Shown in pieces: positions 55,327 through 61,582 of a stretch of 61,582 bases of DNA (positions are counted from its first letter, which is position 1; each line of letters opens with the position of its first letter). The notes under the pieces were generated by a model that saw only the letters and a program-made list of their open reading frames with translations, ran no database searches and had not been told where the DNA came from. The stretch is from Clostridia bacterium (lineage in GTDB: Bacteria > Bacillota > Clostridia > TANB77 > CAG-508): positions 1 to 61,582 of the forward strand of contig JAFXGW010000038.1 in the NCBI GenBank assembly GCA_017536685.1, given 5' to 3'. The position numbers were made by a program, and so were the translations under genes.

Positions 55327-56280
55327 TTATTTCAAATGTTTTACAACCTCTGCAATTATTGCTTTTTTGGCTTCTTCAAATGGCATATTCATATTTGTTC
55401 CAGCAGCTTTAATATGACCTCCTCCACCGAAAGTCAAACACACTTCTGAAACATTTACATATTCATTTGAACGAAGTGAAGCTTTATATCCAATTTCTTT
55501 TTCATAAATGAATATTGAAACTTCAACACCTTCAATAGCCTTTCCTATTTCTACAATTCCATCGTGTTCTCCTGCTTTTAGTCCTACAGCGTTATCATCT
55601 TCTTTTGTCATATATGTAAATGCAATTTTTCCATTTTCGAAAAATTCCAATCTATTCATTGCTAATTTTTGAGCTTCAAATTTGCTTTTTGTCATTGTCA
55701 TCATAGAAAATTTATATATTTTAGGTAAATCAATTCCTTTTTCTAAACACCATGATGCAAAATCAAAAGCCTCAACTGTTACATTTGAATTTCTAAATCC
55801 ATTAGTATCTGTTATTATTCCAGTTAATAGGCACTCTCCTATTTCTTTTGTAATTTCAATTCCTAAATACTCAAAACTTGAAACTAAAATTTGAGCAGTG
55901 GCTGGTGCAACATGATTTACAACATTAAAATCTGCAAACATATCATTTTTGTTATGGTGATCAATTTGTACTTTTACTTTTGCATTTTCAAAATATGGAA
56001 TAAATTCTTCTTTTACTCTTTTTATGTTTGGACAATCCAAAACAATTGCTAAATCATAACTTGTAATTTCTGATTCTTCTTTAATAAATTCTCTTCCTGG
56101 TAAATATGAAAAATTTTCTGGAAAATCTTTCATTAATATCGTAACATTTTTTTCCATATTTTTTAGTGCTAAACACATTGCAAGCGAGCTACCGATAGCA
56201 TCGCCATCTGGAGCTTCATGTGCCATTATTACAACTGTTTCTGCATTTTTTATTTCAACTAATATATCATCTAAGGTCAT
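55327..56280 (-). CDS. nrnA: NrnA-type nanoRNase / pAp phosphatase
   Basis: 317 aa. DHH phosphoesterase: AHEAPDGDAIGSSL, LDCPN, DHHNKNDMF, DTNGFRNSNV, and the DHHA1 domain ending FGGGGHIKAAGT. Degrades short oligoribonucleotides and 3'-phosphoadenosine 5'-phosphate. Lies directly after rbfA in the common order rbfA-nrnA. Confidence 0.92.
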   Translation of the reverse strand: MTLDDILVEIKNAETVVIMAHEAPDGDAIGSSLAMCLALKNMEKNVTILMKDFPENFSYLPGREFIKEESEITSYDLAIVLDCPNIKRVKEEFIPYFENAKVKVQIDHHNKNDMFADFNVVNHVAPATAQILVSSFEYLGIEITKEIGECLLTGIITDTNGFRNSNVTVEAFDFASWCLEKGIDLPKIYKFSMMTMTKSKFEAQKLAMNRLEFFENGKIAFTYMTKEDDNAVGLKAGEHDGIVEIGKAIEGVEVSIFIYEKEIGYKASLRSNEYVNVSEVCLTFGGGGHIKAAGTNMNMPFEEAKKAIIAEVVKHLK

Positions 56281-56283
56281 ATT

Positions 56284-56649
56284 TCACTCTCCTTTTTTTA
56301 GGTCTTTTGTAATTCCTTTTAAAATTTCATCTATTCTTGAACCATATTCTAATGATTCATCAAATTGAAATACAAGTTCGGGTGTGTTTCTTAAGTTTAC
56401 TTTTCTTGCAATTGCACTCCTTATATATCCACTTGATTGTTTTAGTATTGAAAGATTTTCTTTTTTGCTTTTTTCACCAATCATACTAACAAATACTTGT
56501 GCATATCTAAGGTCTGGAGTTGTTTTAACTTTAGTTACACTAATAAGACCTGTTAAATGAGGGTTTTTTAATTCTGTGGAAATTATATTACTAATTTCTT
56601 TTCTTAATTCCTCATCAATTTTATTCATTCTATTACTATTACTAGCCAT
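56284..56649 (-). CDS. rbfA: 30S ribosome-binding factor RbfA
   Basis: 121 aa. Typical RbfA: RMNKIDEELRKEISNIISTELK, ISVTKVKTTPDLRYAQVFVS, FQFDESLEYGSRIDEIL. Helps 16S rRNA 5'-end maturation. Between infB and nrnA as usual, but separated from infB by a 248-bp structured gap. Confidence 0.92.
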   Translation of the reverse strand: MASNSNRMNKIDEELRKEISNIISTELKNPHLTGLISVTKVKTTPDLRYAQVFVSMIGEKSKKENLSILKQSSGYIRSAIARKVNLRNTPELVFQFDESLEYGSRIDEILKGITKDLKKGE

Positions 56650-56709
56650 AAAAATTTCCTTTCTATAAATAATAATTTATCGAACTATATAATTTAAATA
56701 TTGCCACAA

Positions 56710-56862
56710 GTTAATTATATATTTTTAAATAAGTAGCCGCGCAGCTTATGGGAGGGCTAGCAAAGCTATTGATTAAAAATTTAGCGAACAATTTTGAGCG
56801 TTAAAAATTTTTAATCATTGCCCGACCAGCAAGGCTACGCAATTTAAAAATATATAATTAAC
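56710..56862. repeat. 153-bp compound inverted repeat between infB and rbfA
   Basis: Perfect 21-bp terminal inverted repeats (56710-56730 and 56842-56862) enclose further pairing arms: GTAGCC/GGCTAC (56733-56738, 56833-56838) and GATTAAAAATTT/AAATTTTTAATC (about 56771-56782, 56805-56816). The inside is richer in G and C than any neighbour. It looks like a small non-autonomous mobile element or a large structured transcript segment. Confidence 0.6.
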
Positions 56863-56897
56863 CGAGAGCAACTTTATATAATCTCAATGACAAATTA

Positions 56898-59753
56898 TTA
56901 TTTAACTTGTTCCATTATATAAACTTCTAATTGATCTCCTTCTTTAATGTCATTAAATCCATCAATTTGAAGACCACATTCATATCCTTTGTCAACTTCT
57001 TTAACGTCATCTTTAAATCTTTTTAATGATACAAGTTTTCCATCATGAATAACTATATTATCTCTAATTACTCTTATTCCAGCATTTCTAGCAACTTTTC
57101 CTGTTAATACATAAGAACCTGCAATTGTTCCAACATTAGAAACCTTAAATGTTTGTCTGATTTCAGCTGTACCAATAACAACTTCTTTATAAACTGGATC
57201 AAGCATACCTTTCATAGCTGCTTCAACATCATTAATTGCATCATAGATAACAGAATATTGTTTAATATCAACACCTTCTTTATCTGCAATGCTTTTTGCT
57301 ATAACATCAGGTCTTACATTAAATGCAATGATAATTGCTCCTGAAACTCTAGCTAAAGTAACATCTGATTCTGTTACACCACCAACATTTGAGTGAATTA
57401 CTTTTACTCTAACTTCTTCGTTAGATAATTTTTCCAATGATTGTTTTAAAGCTTCAACAGAACCTTGAACATCAGCTTTAACTATTAAGTTCAATTGTTT
57501 TAAGTTTTCATTAGCAATTTTTGTAAATAAATCATCAAGAGTAACAACTGTATTTGCACCAATTTCTTTTTGGTGTTTTTCATATTTTCTTTTTTCAATC
57601 AAGTGTTTTGCTGTTCTTTCATCTTTTACTTCGTAGAATGTATCTCCTGATTCTGGAACAGATGTTAAACCTGTAATCTCAACTGGCATAGATGGTCCAG
57701 CAGATTTTACTTTTTTACCTTTATCATTTTGCATTGTTCTAATTCTACCAATTGAAGAACCAACTATAATTGTATCTCCAGTATCAAGTTTACCTCTTTG
57801 TACAAGCATTGTTGCAACTGGTCCTCTGCTTTTATCTAGTCTTGCTTCTATAACAGTACCCTTAGCTTGTTTTGTTGGGTTAGCTTTTAGTTCTAATACA
57901 TCTGCTTGTAATAATACCATTTCTAATAGGTTATCAATACCTTGTCTTTTCTTTGCTGAAATTGGAACATATATTGTATCTCCACCCCAAGCTTCTGGAA
58001 CTAATTCATATTTCATTAATTCTTGTTGAACTCTTTCAAAGTTAGCATCTGGTAAGTCCATTTTGTTTACTGCAACAATAATTGGAATTTCAGCTGCTTT
58101 AGCATGGTTTATAGCTTCAACAGTTTGAGGCATTACACCATCATTTGCTGCAACAACTAATATTGCAATATCTGTAATCATAGCTCCTCTAGCACGCATT
58201 GATGTAAATGCTTCGTGTCCAGGTGTATCTAAGAATGTAATATCTCTGTCATTTATTCTTACTTGGTAAGCACCAATATGTTGTGTAATACCACCAGATT
58301 CCCCTTCAATAACGTTTGTACTTCTGATTGCATCTAGAAGTGATGTTTTACCATGATCAACGTGTCCCATAACAACTATAACTGGTGGTCTTGGACTTAA
58401 GTCTTCTTCTCTATCTTCTGTTTCATCAATTAATATATCTTCATCTGTTACAACATTTTTCTTTGTGGCTGTGATTCCATATTCTTCTGCAATTAAGAAT
58501 GCTGTATCAAAATCAACTTCATTATTTATAGTTGCCATTATTCCTAAACTTAATAATTTTTTAATTACATCACCACTTGTAATTTTCATTTCAGCAGCTA
58601 AGTCCTTTACTGTTATTGTTTCAGGAATTTCGATTTCTGTTAGTTTAAAGATTTTTTGTTTTGTTCTATTTTCTTGTTTAATGTTTTTCTTTTTACCACG
58701 TCTTCCTCTTTCAGTACTTAAATCATAGTAATCTAACATTTCTCCTTCTTGGAACATATTAGATAATTTATTTTGTTTCTTTAAGTTATTTAATTTATCT
58801 GAATCAAAGTCGTTTTCGCTATTTCTACGGTTATTTTTCTTAGCTTTTTGTTCATCTTGTTGTCTGTTTTGTTTAGCTTTATCTTTAGCTTTATTTCCGT
58901 AATCTCTAACATTTTCTTTTTCAGCTGGTATATCAACTTCCATAATGTTTTTGATTTTTTTGTCGATTCCTCTATCGTCTAATCTTCTTTGACCACCATT
59001 TCTGTTTTCTCTACCGTCTCTATTTTCAAATCTATTATTTCCGTTATTATCTCTTCTATTATTGAAATTATTTCTTTGACCATCATTATTAAAGTTTCTT
59101 TTATTATTATAACCATTATTATCATTTCTATCTTTACTATAATTTGGTTTATTATTGTAATTAGTTTCTCTTTTATTTTCAAATCTAGGTTTATTTTCTT
59201 GAGCTGGTTTTGATTCTACATTATTTTTTGCAATATTAACAGAAGTTTCTGGAGCTTTTTCTTCAGGAACTTTTTCTTCTTGTTTTGGAGTTACTACTTT
59301 TTCCTCTACAACTTTTTTAGGAGCTTCTTGAGTTTTTTCCTCTGGCTCTTTTTTCTTTCCAATACCTAATAATTCACTTACTGTAAGAGGTTTTGTTGGT
59401 TTATCTCTATAAACTATGTTATAGTCTTTATTTCTTTTATTTTCTATAAAACCAACATCTTTCTTTCTAGATTGTTCTTTTTTTCTTCTTTCTTCTTCTT
59501 TCTTTTCTTCTTCATCATTAATTATTACAGCTCTTCTAATAATTACTGGTCCGTCATTTTTTTCTTTTTTATTTTCCATAGATTTTGTCTTTGAAACTCC
59601 TTTTAATAATTTTTCTATTTTATTTGCTTCATCTTCTGTAATAGCACTCATATGACTTTTCGCGTCAATTCCTGCTTGTTTAGCCACTTCTAATACTCTC
59701 TTAGTTTCTACTCCTAATTTTTTCGCAAGTTCATGAATTTTAATTTTTTCCAA
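56898..59753 (-). CDS. infB: Translation initiation factor IF-2
   Basis: 951 aa from a TTG start with GGAGGTGGAG before it. IF2_N domain at the start, then about 300 residues of Lys/Glu/Arg and Asn/Arg-rich linker, a second IF2_N ([22 protein letters not shown]), then the GTPase: [16 protein letters not shown] (G1), DTPGHEAF (G3), NKMDLP (G4) and domains II-IV. Brings fMet-tRNA to the 30S subunit. The start overlaps the ylxQ stop. Confidence 0.96.
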   Translation of the reverse strand: MEKIKIHELAKKLGVETKRVLEVAKQAGIDAKSHMSAITEDEANKIEKLLKGVSKTKSMENKKEKNDGPVIIRRAVIINDEEEKKEEERRKKEQSRKKDVGFIENKRNKDYNIVYRDKPTKPLTVSELLGIGKKKEPEEKTQEAPKKVVEEKVVTPKQEEKVPEEKAPETSVNIAKNNVESKPAQENKPRFENKRETNYNNKPNYSKDRNDNNGYNNKRNFNNDGQRNNFNNRRDNNGNNRFENRDGRENRNGGQRRLDDRGIDKKIKNIMEVDIPAEKENVRDYGNKAKDKAKQNRQQDEQKAKKNNRRNSENDFDSDKLNNLKKQNKLSNMFQEGEMLDYYDLSTERGRRGKKKNIKQENRTKQKIFKLTEIEIPETITVKDLAAEMKITSGDVIKKLLSLGIMATINNEVDFDTAFLIAEEYGITATKKNVVTDEDILIDETEDREEDLSPRPPVIVVMGHVDHGKTSLLDAIRSTNVIEGESGGITQHIGAYQVRINDRDITFLDTPGHEAFTSMRARGAMITDIAILVVAANDGVMPQTVEAINHAKAAEIPIIVAVNKMDLPDANFERVQQELMKYELVPEAWGGDTIYVPISAKKRQGIDNLLEMVLLQADVLELKANPTKQAKGTVIEARLDKSRGPVATMLVQRGKLDTGDTIIVGSSIGRIRTMQNDKGKKVKSAGPSMPVEITGLTSVPESGDTFYEVKDERTAKHLIEKRKYEKHQKEIGANTVVTLDDLFTKIANENLKQLNLIVKADVQGSVEALKQSLEKLSNEEVRVKVIHSNVGGVTESDVTLARVSGAIIIAFNVRPDVIAKSIADKEGVDIKQYSVIYDAINDVEAAMKGMLDPVYKEVVIGTAEIRQTFKVSNVGTIAGSYVLTGKVARNAGIRVIRDNIVIHDGKLVSLKRFKDDVKEVDKGYECGLQIDGFNDIKEGDQLEVYIMEQVK

Positions 59754-60063
59754 TCACTCCACCTCCATGAATTTCCTTTTTTATAGCATCAGCTAAGTTT
59801 TTATCTTTAATACCAATAACTGCTTTGTTGTGTTTTCCAATTGCTCTACTGTTGTCAAAAATTGTTCCATATATTATCATTTCAACATGTTCTTTGTCAC
59901 AATAATATTTGATATTTTTGATAGTTTTTTCCGAAGAGTCGGTTGCAACTATCACAAGTTCTACATGTTTTTTCGCCATTTCTTCTAAAACTAAATCCGT
60001 GCCTGATAACAACTTTCCCGCTTTAGCAGTAATTCCTAGTAAACCACTCACTTTATTTACCAC
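59740..60063 (-). CDS. ylxQ: YlxQ, L7Ae-family RNA-binding protein
   Basis: 107 aa from a GTG start that overlaps the ylxR stop. L7Ae/L30e fold: [52 protein letters not shown]. Binds K-turn RNA; conserved between ylxR and infB in Firmicutes. Confidence 0.88.
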   Translation of the reverse strand: MVNKVSGLLGITAKAGKLLSGTDLVLEEMAKKHVELVIVATDSSEKTIKNIKYYCDKEHVEMIIYGTIFDNSRAIGKHNKAVIGIKDKNLADAIKKEIHGGGVIGKN

Positions 60064-60319
60064 TAATTACACCTCTTATACTTTCATATAATTCTGGGCT
60101 TATTTCTTTTTCAAATACTCTTTCTAATCTCTTAGATTTTATCAATTTATCTAAACAAGTTTCGTTTTTACAAATATAAGCTCCTCTACCACATTTCTTT
60201 CCTGTTAAATCAACTTCTATAATTCCATCTTTTGATTTAACTATTCTTAAAAGTTCTTGTTTTTCCTTTTGCTCATTGCAAGCCATACAGGTTCTTTCTG
60301 GTTTTTTCTTTTTTACCAA
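60053..60319 (-). CDS. ylxR: YlxR/RnpM RNA-binding protein
   Basis: 88 aa from a TTG start 9 nt after AGGAAG (a GTG 9 nt upstream is too close to the site). Family motif RTCMACNEQKEKQELLRIVKSKDG, GKKCGRGAYICKN. Small nucleic-acid-binding protein encoded after nusA; reported to act on RNase P in Bacillus. Confidence 0.88.
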   Translation of the reverse strand: MVKKKKPERTCMACNEQKEKQELLRIVKSKDGIIEVDLTGKKCGRGAYICKNETCLDKLIKSKRLERVFEKEISPELYESIRGVISGK

Positions 60320-60369
60320 ACTAATCACTTCCTAATTATTCATAATAATCTTTATAATATTTAGTATAA

Positions 60370-61582
60370 TTATTCTACTACTGTCTCTTCGTCTTTTTTA
60401 GTTTTTCTTTTTCTAGTTTTTTTCTCTTTAACTTCCTCTACGGCTTCTCTAATTTCTTCTTTAACTTCTTCAATAGTTTCTTTTACTTCTTCTTTTATTT
60501 CTTCTACTAGAGATTCTTCCTTTTCTTCTGCTTCCATTTGTTTTAATAAAATTTCTCTAATTTGAGATTCTGATTTAATATCTATTTTCCAATTTGTAAG
60601 TCTTGCTGCTAGTCTAGCATTTTGTCCTGATTTTCCAATAGCTAAAGATAATTGATCGTCAGGAACAATTACTTGTGCAAATTTTTCATCTTCCTTAACA
60701 TCAACAGCCATAACTTGTGCTGGAAGCAATGCAGCAGCTATATAAATTGCTGGATCTTGACTCCATTCAATAACATCGATTTTTTCACCATTTAATTCAT
60801 TAATTATATTTTGAATTCTAACACCTTTTTGACCAACACAAGAACCAACAGGATCTATATTCTCATCTTTTGAATAAACAGCAACTTTGCTTCTTGAACC
60901 TGGATCTCTAGAAACAGATTTTATTTCAATTAATCCTTCATATATTTCTGGAATTTCAAATTCAAATAATTTTCTTACAAAATCAGGATGACTTCTAGAC
61001 ACTATTACTTGTGGTGTTCCTTTTAATCCTCTTTCTACTTCTAAAACATATCCTCTTATTTTATCATTTACATTGTATTTTTCAGTTGGAATTTGTTCTT
61101 TAAGTGGCATGACACCTTCTAATTTTCCTAAATCCATAACAACAATTTTTCCATCTGCTTTTTGAATTAATCCTGAAACAATTTCACCTTTTTTATCGTT
61201 AAACTCTGTGAAAACCATTTCTTTTTCAACTTCTCTAATTTTTTGAACAACTACTTGTTTAGCTTTTTGAGCTGCTATTCTTCCAAAATCTTTTGGTCTA
61301 ATTTCTATATTTACAATATCTCCTATGTTGTAAGATTTATCTATTTTTTGTGCATCTTCTAAACTAATTTCAAGTTCTGGAACTGGAAATTCTGCTACAA
61401 CTTCTCTAGCTGAATATACATGCATTTCACCTGTTGTTTTATCTATTGTAACTTTTACATTTTCAGCATTTTCTTCTGCATCAAAGTTTTGTTTGTAAGC
61501 TTTTACTAAAGCCTCTTCTAAAGCTGCAACTAAGTAATCTTTGCTTATTCCTCTTTCTTTTTCTAATTCATCCATAACTGCA
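60370..61582 (-). CDS. nusA: Transcription termination/antitermination factor NusA (5' end outside window)
   Basis: At least 403 aa. S1 domain (GEIVSGLIQKADGKIVVMDLG), KH domains (GQKGVRIQNIINELNGEKIDV; GKSGQNARLAARLTNWKIDI) and an acidic/Lys-rich C-terminal extension of about 60 residues rich in EEVKE repeats. The ATG at 61573-61575 is preceded in frame by Ala-Val, matching the longer N-terminus of other NusA proteins, so the real start lies just beyond the window. Confidence 0.93.
   Translation of the reverse strand, partial: AVMDELEKERGISKDYLVAALEEALVKAYKQNFDAEENAENVKVTIDKTTGEMHVYSAREVVAEFPVPELEISLEDAQKIDKSYNIGDIVNIEIRPKDFGRIAAQKAKQVVVQKIREVEKEMVFTEFNDKKGEIVSGLIQKADGKIVVMDLGKLEGVMPLKEQIPTEKYNVNDKIRGYVLEVERGLKGTPQVIVSRSHPDFVRKLFEFEIPEIYEGLIEIKSVSRDPGSRSKVAVYSKDENIDPVGSCVGQKGVRIQNIINELNGEKIDVIEWSQDPAIYIAAALLPAQVMAVDVKEDEKFAQVIVPDDQLSLAIGKSGQNARLAARLTNWKIDIKSESQIREILLKQMEAEEKEESLVEEIKEEVKETIEEVKEEIREAVEEVKEKKTRKRKTKKDEETVVE

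Noticed and set aside
56690..56700. TTCGATAAAT near rbfA as a Rex site
   Set aside because: Only a half site with no inverted partner.

Overview
The window is a very AT-rich, almost entirely minus-strand stretch of a Gram-positive-type bacterial chromosome. The housekeeping genes (secA, murD, uvrA, uvrB, adhE, rex, nrnA, rbfA, infB, ylxQ, ylxR, nusA), AAGGAGG-type ribosome binding sites, short hairpin/T-tract terminators and class B/D sortases point to a low-GC Firmicute, probably an uncultured gut Clostridia-like lineage. No tRNA, rRNA or CRISPR array was found.

Layout. (1) 1-16.6 kb: one end of an integrated conjugative element lying against the 3' end of secA. From the secA side it holds a tyrosine integrase, a replication initiator-like gene with internal iteron-like repeats, and a Gram-positive type IV secretion operon (VirB2-like pilin, PrgI-like, VirB4 ATPase, VirB6/TrbL-like, M23 hydrolase). 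It continues into a surface-appendage locus: class D sortase, LPKTG/Cna-B adhesin, SipW-type signal peptidase, TasA/camelysin-like proteins and a large beta-helix protein cut by the window edge. (2) 16.9-26 kb: secA, a DUF1980-like protein, an AI-2E-family permease, an Asn-rich protein, murD, a compositionally foreign NUDIX gene, a membrane-anchored protein and a tiny poly-Asn ORF. (3) 26-34.2 kb: uvrA and uvrB, separated by a cassette of two HipA/CtkA-like kinases around a HipA-N-like protein. (4) 34.5-47.4 kb: accessory island with two TIR-STAND proteins (NB-ARC and NACHT type, both with TPRs), a membrane RCK-like protein with a RyR-type tail, a free RyR-domain protein, a foreign zinc-ribbon sortase and a BspA-like LRR protein. 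(5) 47.5-55.2 kb: two HD-domain paralogues around rex-adhE-APH, and a class B sortase. (6) 55.3-61.6 kb: the conserved nusA-ylxR-ylxQ-infB-rbfA-nrnA cluster.

The strongest unexpected signal is translational. I looked for every in-frame CGG codon by eye. In genes of native composition I found only four, and at each one the reading frame must move +1 exactly there (the C is skipped and the following GGN is read as Gly) to give an intact protein. Two are in VirB4, where skipping restores the Walker A glycine and a DPE-G-EY motif. One is in the AI-2E permease and one is near the start of the Asn-rich gene. CGG is common out of frame. The only in-frame CGGs that do not break the frame are in two genes that look foreign (NUDIX; zinc-ribbon sortase). 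This suggests CGG is unassigned or decoded as a +1 shift/quadruplet in this lineage. A systematic insertion artefact is the main alternative.

A second candidate system is the RyR / RCK-RyR membrane protein / TIR-NACHT / TIR-NB-ARC gene run at 36.6-44.3 kb. It looks like an immune operon in which TIR-made nucleotide signals could act on a RyR-bearing membrane effector.
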